A stretch of 64,000 nt of DNA from CAVPTL01 sp963794415 (GCA_963794415.1 CAWCDI010000005.1:186001-250000), one strand, 5' to 3'; positions 53,754-61,994 are shown, counted from the stretch's first letter. The notes: generated by a model not told the origin, from the sequence alone. Translations and numbers: made by a program.

Positions 53754-53808
53754 CCAGAGGTCGGGCGAAACGTTTGCGTTTGCTGCTGCAAGCCGTCACC
53801 ATACTCAC

Positions 53809-54006
53809 ATGAGCGTCACGTACGAGCTCCTGGATGCGCCGTACCCCTACGTGTGTGCGGTCTACCGCTGCGACTGCGGGGGCAGCCAGACGCAGTACGG
53901 CGAGGAGTCTGGTGAGGTGCCTCGCGGCTGGGTGTTGATGGCCGACAAGGCCGACCACGTGCTGTGCCCGGGCTGTGCGGCGCGGGCAGAGGGCCACGGT
54001 GAGTGA
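53809..54006 (+). CDS. Small zinc-ribbon-like protein
   Basis: This is a 65-residue protein from ATG 53809. CRCDCGGSQ-like spacing appears as YRCDCGGSQTQYGEE, and a second pair lies in HVLCPGCAARAEG, so CxC...CxxC could bind zinc. It overlaps the next gene by eight bases (GTG inside its last codons). It leads a three-gene run with the next two entries. Function is unknown. Confidence 0.65.
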   Translation: MSVTYELLDAPYPYVCAVYRCDCGGSQTQYGEESGEVPRGWVLMADKADHVLCPGCAARAEGHGE

Positions 54007-54313
54007 CAAGGCGTTCGGGGAGATCGTCTCCCACTTCAACGGGCGTGAGGAAATCACCCTCGGAACGGGCTTCGGGGCCAATCCAGGGCTCCGCGTGGAC
54101 GGCAAGATCTTTGCGATGCTGAACTCCGGTGAGCTGGTGGTGAAGCTCCCGCGCGAGCGGGTGGACGCCCTCGTGCACGACGGCTGGGGCAAGCACTTCC
54201 GGCCGCGGGCCGGGCGGGCGATGAAGGAGTGGGCCGCAGTGACACCGCAGCATCACGCCGAGTGGCCGGAGCTCGCCGACGAGGCGTTCGCGTTCGTGAG
54301 CGGTACGGAGTGA
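53999..54313 (+). CDS. TfoX/YjbR (MmcQ)-like small protein
   Basis: This is a 104-residue protein from GTG 53999. LGTGFGANPGLRVDGKIFAM, LVVKLPRERVDALVHDG and RPRAGRAMKEWAAV follow the pattern of the TfoX-N/YjbR superfamily. These are small alpha/beta folds with loosely known DNA- or ligand-binding roles. Start and stop overlap both neighbours, so it is translationally coupled. Confidence 0.7.
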   Translation: MSDKAFGEIVSHFNGREEITLGTGFGANPGLRVDGKIFAMLNSGELVVKLPRERVDALVHDGWGKHFRPRAGRAMKEWAAVTPQHHAEWPELADEAFAFVSGTE

Positions 54314-55005
54314 CCGAGCTTCGGCCGCTGCCGCCGGAGTTCAACGCGACGACCAAAGCGCTCCACCGCCTGGCGGTCTACGTCATCTCGCCGGCCGAGC
54401 GGCTCGCCAACGACGAGATCATCCTGCGCGCGACGCCGGGCGGGTTCTCGACGTTCGAGTTCGGCGGGCACGTGGTGGGCGTCGACGGCGACCAGCTGGT
54501 GGTGGACGGTGCGGCGCAGCCGATCACGACGCTGAGCGACGCCGCCGCGGCAGTGGGAATCGCACCCGACGTCGATCAGCAGGAGCAGTTCGACGTGCCG
54601 CCGCACGGCAGCCTCGACGAGCAGCTCGCAGTCGATGCCGACGCGGCGCGCGCGTTGGGCAAGTGGTACGCGTTCGTGACCGAGGCCCTCGAGACGCTGC
54701 GCGCCGAGGCCGGCCCCGACGACGACGCATCGATCGTGCGGATCTGGCCCGAGCACTTCGATGCAGCCATCGACATGGGCGACGCCGGCCACCGCGGCAC
54801 GTACGGCGGCTCACCGGGCGACGCGCACCACGCCGAGCCCTACCTCTACGTCTCGCCGTGGGCCGGCCGGATCGACGAGTTCTTCGGCGATCCGAGCTTC
54901 AAGGGCGCCACCGTGTTCTACTGGCAGCTCCAGACCGAGGACGATCCGATGGAGGCCGCGCTGGGCTTCCTGCGCGAGGCGCGCGACCGGATCCTGCGGG
55001 CCTGA
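54310..55005 (+). CDS. Hypothetical protein (conserved-looking, coupled)
   Basis: This is a 231-residue protein from GTG 54310, which overlaps the previous TGA (GTGA). It has an N-terminal alpha/beta part (EIILRATPGGFSTFEFGGHV) and a C-terminal part with IVRIWPEHFDAAIDMGDAGH and YLYVSPWAGRIDEFF. It is soluble, with no signal. I recognise the overall layout from actinobacterial genomes but not a function. It is the last gene of the 53809-55005 run. Confidence 0.68.
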   Translation: MTELRPLPPEFNATTKALHRLAVYVISPAERLANDEIILRATPGGFSTFEFGGHVVGVDGDQLVVDGAAQPITTLSDAAAAVGIAPDVDQQEQFDVPPHGSLDEQLAVDADAARALGKWYAFVTEALETLRAEAGPDDDASIVRIWPEHFDAAIDMGDAGHRGTYGGSPGDAHHAEPYLYVSPWAGRIDEFFGDPSFKGATVFYWQLQTEDDPMEAALGFLREARDRILRA

Positions 55006-55048
55006 ACGAGCGAAAGGGCGCAACCCGGTAGACTACGCCGGCGCGAGA

Positions 55049-55121
55049 GCGCCCGTAGCTCAGGGGATAGAGCGCTGCCCTGCGGAGGCAGAGGTCGCAC
55101 GTTCGAATCGTGCCGGGCGCA
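55049..55121 (+). tRNA. tRNA-Arg with anticodon GCG
   Basis: This is a 73-nt cloverleaf: acceptor GCGCCCG/CGGGCGC, D-stem GCTC/GAGC, anticodon stem CTGCC/GGCAG with loop CTGCGGA, T-stem GCACG/CGTGC, discriminator A. Position 34-36 reads GCG. The D-arm (TCAGGGGATAGAGC) is of arginine type. Most bacteria have ACG here, edited to inosine. The accessory island starts right after its 3' end. Confidence 0.9.
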
Positions 55122-55345
55122 TGGCTCAACCAAGCGGTTTTTGGAGGCGCGAAATCCCAAAAAGTGCACCATTCGTACTTCGTACTCTGCCTCCCAAAAC
55201 GGACGAGCGGCCCACGAGCCGCGCCCAAAGAGAGCGCGAGGCGAAGGCGTACTGGGACTCGCTCACGCCCGAGCAAGAGGTGTGGGCGCTGCGGAAGATA
55301 GGGTTCTTCCAGATGGGTCAGCCGCGATCTGGCTCGTCTCGCTGA
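55121..55345 (+). CDS. Short hypothetical protein abutting tRNA-Arg
   Basis: A 74-codon frame starts at the ATG formed by the tRNA discriminator base. The C-terminal half has ordinary coding look (AKAYWDSLTPEQEVWALRKI) and basic residues. A later start is possible. I see no family. It is the first ORF of the accessory island. Confidence 0.35.
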   Translation: MAQPSGFWRREIPKSAPFVLRTLPPKTDERPTSRAQREREAKAYWDSLTPEQEVWALRKIGFFQMGQPRSGSSR

Positions 55346-55477
55346 TGGGGCGGCTGCCATGCGGGCGCGGCCCGTCGGGAGGTCGTGGTCGTGCCATTCG
55401 GCTGGTCGCTCGACTCGCCGGATACAGTGCGCCTGGCAGGCAAGCCGCAAAACGATCAGCTTGGGAGCAAAACGCGA

Positions 55478-56257
55478 ATGGCAGACAAGACCGCGATTGA
55501 GTGGACTGAAGCGACTTGGAACCCAGTTACGGGGTGCTCTAAAGTGTCGCCCGGCTGCGCGCACTGTTACGCGGAAACCCTCTCACTGCGATTCAAGACG
55601 AGCACGCTCCCGTGGTTGCCGAAGAACGCGGCAGCCAACGTGCGGGTACATGAAGACCGCCTGTCGCAACCTCACCGCTGGAAGCGTCCCCGAGTGATCT
55701 TCGTGAACTCGATGAGCGACCTTTTCCACGAAATCATTCCGCTCGACTTCGTGGCTGCGGTTGTGAGCGTCATTGCCGACACACCCCGTCACACCTACCA
55801 GGTGCTGACGAAGCGGCCAGACGTTGCGCGCGACCGACTAGCGGTGCTCGCCGAGCGAGGTCTAGAGCTTCCTTCCAACTTGTGGCTTGGCGTCTCAATC
55901 GAGAATGCTCGCTACAACTGGCGTGCCGATGTTCTTCGAGATGTACCGGCGGCGATTCGGTTCATTTCAGCGGAACCGTTGTTGGGCAGTCTCTTTGCGA
56001 GTTCGGCGACGCGGCATGCACTCGACCTCCAGGGCGTTGACTGGCTCATCGCTGGTGGCGAATCTGGCTCTCGACCACGGCCAGTCGACGCTCACTGGCT
56101 GCGCGAACTGCGCGAGGCTTGCGCCCAGAACGATGTCGCGTTCTTCTTCAAGCAGTGGGGCGGCCGAACGCCGAAGGCGGGCGGACGCGAACTGGACGGG
56201 CGGACGCACGACGACATGCCACGACTCCAGCCGCTACTCGCTACGGCACAATCCTGA
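55478..56257 (+). CDS. DUF5131 / phage Gp37-Gp68 family protein with three-Cys motif
   Basis: This is a 259-residue protein from ATG 55478. IEWTEATWNPVTGCSKVSPG continues with CAHCYAE, giving the C-x6-C-x2-C pattern that names the family. VIFVNSMSDLFHE, YQVLTKRPD, LWLGVSIEN and FISAEPLLGS follow in the usual order, then VDWLIAGGESG and FFFKQWGG. The Cys pattern and barrel-like blocks resemble radical-SAM-like folds. That is inference. In other genomes it pairs with TcmP, and here the tcmP remnant is adjacent on the minus strand with overlapping 3' ends. Confidence 0.88.
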   Translation: MADKTAIEWTEATWNPVTGCSKVSPGCAHCYAETLSLRFKTSTLPWLPKNAAANVRVHEDRLSQPHRWKRPRVIFVNSMSDLFHEIIPLDFVAAVVSVIADTPRHTYQVLTKRPDVARDRLAVLAERGLELPSNLWLGVSIENARYNWRADVLRDVPAAIRFISAEPLLGSLFASSATRHALDLQGVDWLIAGGESGSRPRPVDAHWLRELREACAQNDVAFFFKQWGGRTPKAGGRELDGRTHDDMPRLQPLLATAQS

Positions 56258-56749
56258 GCTTGGTACCCGGTGGGTATGTAAACCGCCGACGCTTGGGCTT
56301 TGGATCGACCGACTCAAGGAGCCCCTCCTGTTCAAGGGGCTTGAGTACCAGCTTACGAAGGTGCTTATCCAGATAAGGCGTTTCGAGCCACGTGAACGCA
56401 ACCGCCTCGTCAAATGTGAACACGCGATTCGCGAATCGCTCCAGTATGGCCGCCCGCAACGGATCAGCATCCACCTCTTCCTGGAACAGAGGCTGGAAAC
56501 CGGTGTTGGTCGAGGCACGGAAGCGATTCCCGGTGACAGGGTCAACTGACCACATGACCCGCTTCATGGTTTCGACGCCCTTAGTGCTACGCGTCCCGTA
56601 GAAGAGGTGGTATCCGGAATGGGGCTTGTTCGTGAGGATCTCGAACGACTGGACATATTTGACGCCGCTAGCGATCAGCTGATCTCTGAACAGGTCGTGC
56701 AGGAACCGTGTCCGTGCGTCACCCGTGAGCGGCAGCGCTTCCTTCCAAC
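56241..56749 (-). pseudogene. tcmP-like (three-Cys-motif partner) gene, 5' part lost at an IS element
   Basis: About 169 residues remain. They match the C-terminal part of TcmP: WKEALPLTGDARTRFLHDLF, FEILTNKPHSGYHLFYGTRS, TKGVETMKRVMWSVDPVTGN and a winged-helix-like end with YLDKHLRKLVLKPLEQEGLL. The frame enters the IS3 end at 56750. No N-terminal part is seen on the far side of the IS elements, so it was deleted as well as interrupted. Its last 17 bases overlap the DUF5131 stop. Confidence 0.78.
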
Positions 56750-56782
56750 TGGGCTTGCCCCGTTTTGGTTGACACTTTTGGT

Positions 56783-57670
56783 TTAGGCGGCTGTGGCCGC
56801 CGTGGGGTTGGTTTTTTGTAGTTTCTCGTATTCGTCTGGGCTGCGCATTCCGAGGCTGGAGTGGCGGCGCAGGGGGTTGTAGAAGCTCTCGATGTAGCTG
56901 AAGACCTGGAGCCTGGCTTGGTCTCGGCTGGTCCAGGTTTGGCGATTGATCAGCTCGAGCTTGATGGTGGACATGAAGCTCTCGGCAAGCGCGTTGTCGT
57001 AGGCGTCGCCGCGACTTCCCATGCTCGCCACGATGCCGGAGTCTCTGAGCGTTTTTCCCAGTGCCAGGCTGGTGTACTGGCTGCCGCGATCGGAGTGGTG
57101 CACCACGCCTGCCGGCGGCCTTCGGCGGGTCACGGCCATCGACACGGCATCGACCACGATCGCCGCGTCGAGGTCTTGGCGCATCGACCAGCCCACCACC
57201 TTGCGCGAGCAGACATCGATCACGACCGCCAGGAAGAGCCACCCCTCGTGCGTGGGGATATAGGTGATGTCAGCCGCCCAAACCTGGTCGGGCCGATCAG
57301 CGCGGAAACGCCGCTTCACCAGGTCGGGCGCCGCCTTGGCCTCTTCCGCCTTGACAGTTGTTCGCGTCAAGCGACGCCGGCGAGAGACGCCCTGGATGCC
57401 AAGCTCTTGCATCAACCGCGCCACCCGCTTTCGTCCCACGCGCTCACCGGCCTCAAACAGGTCCTCCCAGATACGCGGCGCCCCATACGACTCACGGCTG
57501 GCCTCATACGAACTGGTGATCAACGCCTTCAGCCGCTCGTCCTCGACCCGACGCGGGCTCACAGCGCGCTTCTGCCACGCGTAAAAGCCCTGACGCGCCA
57601 CGCCCACCACCTCACACAGCCGGGAGACCTTGTGCTGTGCTCTCTGCGCCGCGACAAACCGAAACTTCAT
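56783..57670 (-). CDS. IS3-family transposase OrfB (DDE integrase)
   Basis: This is a 295-residue protein. The catalytic triad is D in WAADITYIPT, D in HHSDRGSQYTS and E in NALAESFMSTIK with the 35-residue D-E spacing typical of IS3. The N-terminal HTH_21-like part (SRLCEVVGVARQGFYAWQKR) is present. The ATG overlaps the orfA stop, so OrfB can be made by re-initiation or frameshifting. It looks intact. Confidence 0.93.
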   Translation of the reverse strand: MKFRFVAAQRAQHKVSRLCEVVGVARQGFYAWQKRAVSPRRVEDERLKALITSSYEASRESYGAPRIWEDLFEAGERVGRKRVARLMQELGIQGVSRRRRLTRTTVKAEEAKAAPDLVKRRFRADRPDQVWAADITYIPTHEGWLFLAVVIDVCSRKVVGWSMRQDLDAAIVVDAVSMAVTRRRPPAGVVHHSDRGSQYTSLALGKTLRDSGIVASMGSRGDAYDNALAESFMSTIKLELINRQTWTSRDQARLQVFSYIESFYNPLRRHSSLGMRSPDEYEKLQKTNPTAATAA

Positions 57671-57951
57671 CTCGGTGCCTCGCTCTCCCTGGCGAAGAAA
57701 ACCGCTGCCTTACGGAGAATCTCCCTCTCCTCTCGCAACACCCGATTCTCACGGCGCAACCGACGCAACTCATCCAACTCCTCACTCGAGGAGCCCTCCC
57801 GCAGCCCAGCATCGATATCCGCCTGACGCACCCACCGCCGCAACGACTCCGGCGCGATCCCAAGCTCCTTCGCGAGCAGCTCAAACGACCGACCCTCCGA
57901 CCGAAACAACCGCACCGCCTCAACCCGAAACTCCCGCGTATACCTCGGCAC
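57667..57951 (-). CDS. IS3-family transposase OrfA (HTH protein)
   Basis: This is a 94-residue protein. YTREFRVEAVRLFRSEGRSF and LGIAPESLRRWVRQADIDAG form the HTH_Tnp_1 domain. A Leu-zipper-like coiled coil follows (ELDELRRLRRENRVLREERE). It binds the IS ends and pairs with OrfB. Confidence 0.9.
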   Translation of the reverse strand: MPRYTREFRVEAVRLFRSEGRSFELLAKELGIAPESLRRWVRQADIDAGLREGSSSEELDELRRLRRENRVLREEREILRKAAVFFARESEAPR

Positions 57952-58018
57952 AAAAACACTCCTCTCCAGACGCCAAAACGCCCAATCTCAGAGTGTCAAC
58001 GCTACCGGGGCAAGCCCA

Positions 58019-58304
58019 GGCTGAGCGGTTGCAGGCTCAGGGGTTGACGGTGGCGGCGGTGTGTAAGCGGCTGCGGATTAGTGATGTGACGCTGCATCGC
58101 TGGCGGGTCAAGTATGGCGCGATGAAGCAGGATGAGGCGGCCAGGTTGCGGGTGTTGGAGACTGAGAATCGGCAGTTGAAGCGGTTGGTGGCTGAGAAGG
58201 AGCTTGAGCTGATGATCATGAAGGATGTGGCTGGGGAAACTTCTGAGCCCGGCGCGCAGGCGAGCGGCGGTGGCGCATGTGGAGCGTCGCTACAAGCTGT
58301 CTGA
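58019..58304 (+). pseudogene. Truncated OrfA of the second IS3 element
   Basis: The frame is entered from the first IS and reads ERLQAQGLTVAAVCKRLRIS, DVTLHRWRVKYGAMK and a coiled coil (VLETENRQLKRLVAEKELEL). It lacks its start and first helix. It overlaps orfB (58225) as usual in IS3 elements. Confidence 0.8.
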
Positions 58305-59180
58305 GCGGCGGGCGTGTCGGATCCTTGGTCAGCACCGCTCGACCCAGCGTTATGAGCCGAAACGCGCGGATTTGGACGCGGCGTTGGCGGCGGAGCTTCG
58401 TCGCTTGTCGCGGGATCATCGTGCGTGGGGTTACAAGATGGCCTACAAGCATCTGCGGCGAAAGGGGTGGGTGGTGAATCGCAAGCGGGTGCATCGGGTG
58501 TGGCGTGAGTGTGAGCTTCGGGCCGCTCCGGTGAGGCGGAGGGTGGAGGCCAGGGCGCTTGGCTGTGCGGAAAGCTCGATCTGGAATCTGCCGGGCGAGC
58601 GGCCAAACGACGTGTGGGCGCTTGATTTCAAGCACGATCGCACCTCTGACGGGCGGCCGTATCGGATCTTGAATGTGCTTGACGAGTACACGCGCCGCTC
58701 GATCACCTGCCTGGTCGAGCGCCACATCACCACCCGCCGCGTGCAAGAAGCGCTCGAGCGGGCGTTTCGCGGCCACGGAAGGCCGCGCGTGATTCGCACC
58801 GACAACGGCCGCGAGTTTGTCGCCGGATCGCTGGCTGCATGGCTCACCGCCCAAGGCGTCGATCCCCGCCCAGTCGAGAAAGGCCGGCCACAACAAAACG
58901 GGTACATCGAGACGTTTCATCGCACCATGGGCCGAGAGCTGCTGGACTGGGAAAACTCGACACGATGCTCGAAGCCCGCACCCTAATTACCGCCTGGTGC
59001 AAGCAATACAATCGCGAGCACTACCACGGAAACCTCGCAGACCTCACCCCCAACGAGTACTACCGAGAGTACCTGAAAGCCCGCCGCACCCACTCGATCG
59101 CCCCCGCCCACCGTCGGCCTTCAGATAAATTCATAAAGAGCAAAACACAAGAAAACCCTCAGAAAGGAGACACCAACTAG
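58225..59180 (+). pseudogene. OrfB (DDE transposase) of the second IS3 element, frameshifted
   Basis: The main frame (58225-58986) holds YKLSERRACRILGQHRSTQR, the first catalytic D in VWALDFKHDRTSDG, the second in VIRTDNGREFVAGS and E in NGYIETFHRTMG. The frame is lost at GAAAACTCGAC. One inserted T would restore ENFDTMLEARTLITAW and the C-terminal end at 59180. Either a sequencing deletion or decay is possible. Confidence 0.85.
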
Positions 59181-59933
59181 CAAGACCGACACTCAACCTG
59201 GACCAGAAATCGGAGCCCAGCCAGCGGCAACTATTTCACTCCGTGCGCGTCAACACACTGCACAGCCGCACAGACTGTCAAGACCCAGGCCACAGAATAC
59301 GCCGGTACTGCCGAAAACAACGGCGATTACGGACTCGCGGCGCAGTACCTGCTCCGAGCGGCGCAGCGCATTATCCAGATTGCTTCGGCGCCGCCTCCTT
59401 CGCCTGCCGCTACCAAGAGCGGCTCACGCTTCCCGTAAACATCGCTCGGCCTCGCAGCTCTCGTCGGCGGCCGGTTCGGCGCCAACGGTCGAGTCAACCC
59501 TGACGAACTCCCAACATATGAAGTGTCCACTGATCGCACTCCAAACATCGCCTCTGGGACACTCGCCGCTCTCGAGGATGGGCAGCCTTCAGTAGTGACC
59601 CGCATCCTCGACAAAAGCTGGATCCGCTCCAATCGGTACGCGGCAACAAAGGACTACGATGGCGACGACAGCCCCGACGAGTATCCGTTCGCCTCGACGG
59701 CCGAAGGCGGAGAATGCGCAACGATCACGGGTGTTCCGCTCGGCGAGCAGCGTATCCAAGGCGGTCTCCTGTCCAACTTCTACCGAGAGAACGACATTGG
59801 AGACGGTGATCCATTCCGAGTGGTGGTGACGCCTGCTACCCCGACGCTAGATCCGGAGCAAGAGCAGATCGCCCCACTTGAGGCCGAACAGATGGCTATG
59901 ATGGAAGCGATGGACATGGGCGACGAGGAGTAA
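59181..59933 (+). pseudogene. Broken NucA/NucB-type nuclease domain gene
   Basis: One reading frame runs from the IS edge with an in-frame TAA at 59436-59438. Upstream part: NYFTPCASTHCTAAQTVKTQ and LAAQYLLRAAQRII. Downstream part: a linker, then RYAATKDYDGDDSPDEYPFA, STAEGG, LGEQRIQGGLLSNFYREND and IGDGDPFRVVV. The DEYPFAST...QGG...GDGDxFRVVV pattern is that of the NucA/NucB DNase family, which also forms the C-terminus of polymorphic toxins. The N-terminal trafficking part is gone. The acidic C-tail ends MDMGDEE. Confidence 0.6.
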
Positions 59934-59981
59934 TCCGAGACATGGCGGACTCGATCATCGCAGCAGACGTGACGCCGTACT

Positions 59982-60333
59982 ATGCTCGAAATTGAACTTG
60001 CGAGCGCCGATGGTACGGCGTACCCTGAATGGAACTCCGGCACTGAAGCCATGGTGAGCAACTCAACGACGATAGCGGTTGCAGTACGTCCAGACACTGA
60101 GGGCGACGTCAGAGTCGAGGTCTGGCGGGGCGAGCTCCCCACGCTGCCCGAATCACACCGACTCGGACAAGTTCAGCTCAATATCGCAGGCGGGCGCGCC
60201 CACATCGGAAACACCGTGGGAGGCGAAGCATATCGAGTTCAGCGTACCGCCGAGCGGAAAGAGCGTATTGGACGTTTCGGTCAGTGAAGATGGCTCCCGA
60301 GTGTGGTTCGCGTTGATTCTCGATGGTTCCTAG
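59982..60333 (+). CDS. Possible immunity protein downstream of the nuclease (one-base indel near 60210)
   Basis: ATG 59982 lies 49 bases after the nuclease stop. The protein has beta-sheet look: LEIELASADGTAYPEWNSGT, VAVRPDTEGDVRVEVWRGEL. After one base is removed in GGGAGG near 60210 it continues EFSVPPSGKSVLDVSVSEDG and SRVWFALILDGS. Gene order, size and acidity fit a toxin-immunity pair. I do not recognise a named immunity family. The call rests on context. Confidence 0.4.
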
Positions 60334-60387
60334 TACGACGAGCCGTGTGATAACGACTCTCCGACTCTTGGTGTCTCGAATGCGTCC

Positions 60388-60478
60388 GGAGGCGAACTGG
60401 TCATCATGACCACACCAGTCTTGAAAGCTGGCATCGGGAGCTAACTTCGGTCGTGGGTTCGAATTCCACCCCCGCCAC
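60388..60478 (+). tRNA. Degenerate tRNA-Ser (TGA)-like sequence
   Basis: The anticodon arm CCAGT-CTTGAAA-GCTGG (anticodon TGA) is well formed. A long variable region, a T-arm GTGGG-TTCGAAT-TCCAC with one G-T pair and an acceptor end CCCCGCC follow, over about 91 nt. The acceptor pairs at only five of seven positions and the D-arm lacks the usual GG. It is a decayed or element-borne tRNA-Ser rather than a standard gene. The stretch 60479-60693 shows no gene. Confidence 0.35.
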
Positions 60479-60693
60479 TGACGTGTTTCAGGTTCTGCTT
60501 CAGGAACGGAACCAAATTGTAGCGGTCCGGCTGACTCCAATTTTTCGGGTCAATTCCGCGCCAATTCGACCCGATTTTTCCGATCCAGCAACCGCCTCTC
60601 GCCGGGATCACAATGCCGGCCTGTTTTTTTGCCATCGCGAAGCCCACCTCTCTCGGTGTGAGGAGTGGGCTGCGATCGTGGTATCGCCGGCGA

Positions 60694-61190
60694 TTAATCC
60701 GCGCTCCGTTCGGCTGGGGCTGGGCCCGGGCCAGAACGGGATGACGGCGACGCCATCGGGTTCGTGTTCGGGTGGTTGGAGTTGCCCCGTGTCGGTTGAC
60801 ACCTGGTGGTTAGTCCGCGTTTGCCTGTTCGTAGTGTCGCTGTCGTAGGTTTTGGTGATGTGCCGCCGAGTGCGCTGTGTCGGCGGCGGTTGTTGTAGAA
60901 GGCTTCGATGTACCAGATGATTCGCATGCGGGCGTGTTCTTAGGTTACGGGTCGTTCGCGGCGGAGGGGTTCTTTCTCGAGGCTGGCGCAAAACGTTTCG
61001 GCCACGGCGTTGTCCCCGGGGTCACCGACCGAGGCCATGCTGAGCGCGATGTGGGAGTCCTTGGCGTAGGGGCCGTAGCGCAGGCTGGTGTACTGGCTGC
61101 CGTGGTCGGAGTGGGCGATCACGCCGGCGGTTTCGGGACCACGCGCGGCGCCGGCCATGCCCAGCGCGTGCAGCAGTGGACAACGACCCG
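60694..61190 (-). pseudogene. IS3-family OrfB remnant
   Basis: One frame with an internal stop holds AGVIAHSDHGSQYTSLRYGP and DNAVAETFCASLEKE. After a TAA it continues RMRIIWYIEAFYNNRRRHSA. These are the second D, the E and the C-terminal block of an IS3 transposase. The N-terminal half is missing beyond about 61190. The remnant is unrelated in detail to the two IS elements to the left. From 61191 to 61483 I see only a doubtful 35-codon frame (61300-61407). Confidence 0.75.
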
Positions 61191-61483
61191 AAACACTTTG
61201 GCCCATTGATCTGCCCCGAGTCGTCACCACTTTGTGAGCGTCGGGGACGCGGTGATTGGCGGGGCGCGGCCCGAGGCTTCGTCTAGGCGGATCGAATGGA
61301 TGACTCAGCCCTTCGACGCAGCCACGTTGCCTCAGCAGCGGCAGTGGCTCTCCGCCAAGGTTACCGTCCTCGTCACCTCGTTTTTGGATCTGCTTCAGCA
61401 GCGCTGATTGAGAAACCGTGCCGTTCGCTCGAACTGACTCGTCGAACCGATCGGCTGTCCGGGGGGTACGGTACAGTTATCCG

Positions 61484-61576
61484 GTGGTTGTCAAGTCTGC
61501 TCGTGTCGAGCGATTTCGCTGCTTCACCGACTCCGGCGAGGTGCCGTTGGATGCTGTGACTGTTCATGGCCCGAAA
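61484..61576 (+). pseudogene. 5' fragment of an OLD/RecF-like AAA ATPase gene
   Basis: From GTG 61484 the frame reads VVKSARVERFRCFTDSGEVP then LDAVTVHG. This is the standard first strand-loop-strand of OLD/RecF-type ATPases (IxRFRCFxDSGEVPL...TVLVG). The P-loop that should follow is absent, and homology ends at about 61576. TACAGT at 61472-61477 is a -10-like box six bases before GTG, which would give a leaderless start. Confidence 0.5.
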
Positions 61577-61605
61577 TTCAGGCGTCGTTCACCACTCGCA
61601 GTGCC

Positions 61606-61830
61606 GTGCGTCGATGGATTAGGATCAGCTATTCCGCGACGATTTCGGACGGTGGCCAGGGAGCGGTGTCGGAGATTGGCGACTACTACCTACGCCTCGG
61701 CCGGTTCGGCACCACTCATTGGAGCCATCCACTTGGTGCCAGATCTCTTTATGCACCCGGCCGCAGATTCAACTCCTGCCAAGTCCAATTCTCGATCGTG
61801 AGCGGTCCGCCTACCGGCGAGGAAGGCTGA
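61606..61830 (+). CDS. Doubtful short ORF
   Basis: A frame of 74 codons, open further upstream, reads ISYSATISDGGQGAVSEIGD then YYLRLGRFGTTHWSHPLGAR. Composition is plausible for an exported beta protein fragment, but there is no ribosome site or known motif. It may be a remnant joined to the ATPase fragment. From 61831 to 61994 nothing is seen. Confidence 0.25.
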   Translation: MRRWIRISYSATISDGGQGAVSEIGDYYLRLGRFGTTHWSHPLGARSLYAPGRRFNSCQVQFSIVSGPPTGEEG

Positions 61831-61994
61831 TTTGGATCGTCCACGCCATAGGAGCAGCTGCGAGGGAGTGGAGACTTGATCGTAATTTGACAACATGACG
61901 GCAGGCGATAGCGTCGCTGGGTGGATGATGTAACGTAGTACGGCCGGAGCCGTCGAGCCCACTCGCCGCGAAACCGTTGCCCGGTCGAGCCGGT

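Larger units (their letters stand above)
56750..58018 (-). mobile_element. IS3-family insertion sequence, complete
   Basis: The element is 1269 bp with ends 5'-TG...CA-3'. The inverted repeats match in two blocks: TGGGCTTGCCCCG, then after five bases GTTGACACT. It carries orfA and orfB with an ATGA overlap. Flanks AAC and GGC do not match, so no target duplication is visible. The right side lies directly against a truncated second IS3 element. Adjacent deletion after insertion explains both. Confidence 0.85.
58019..59180 (+). mobile_element. Second IS3-family element, 5' end deleted, orfB with one-base deletion
   Basis: It starts directly at the first IS's right end, so the left inverted repeat and about 15 orfA codons are missing. 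The right boundary is unclear, somewhere after 59180. A missing T near 58955-58960 puts the OrfB end in another frame (LEARTLITAWCKQYNREHYH). The element cannot transpose on its own as written. Confidence 0.75.

Noticed and set aside
55049..60478. tRNA-Arg and the tRNA-like end at 60450 as attL/attR of one integrated element
   Set aside because: The shared bases are only the T-loop consensus. The flanking stem bases differ, so this is not a direct repeat. No integrase gene is visible.
60441..60647. A minus-strand ORF ending GGGGIRTHDRS
   Set aside because: That ending is the well-known translation of an antisense tRNA T-arm. The sequence is the tRNA-Ser-like element, not a protein gene. The same applies to GRDSNPR-like text opposite the tRNA-Ser at 4127.
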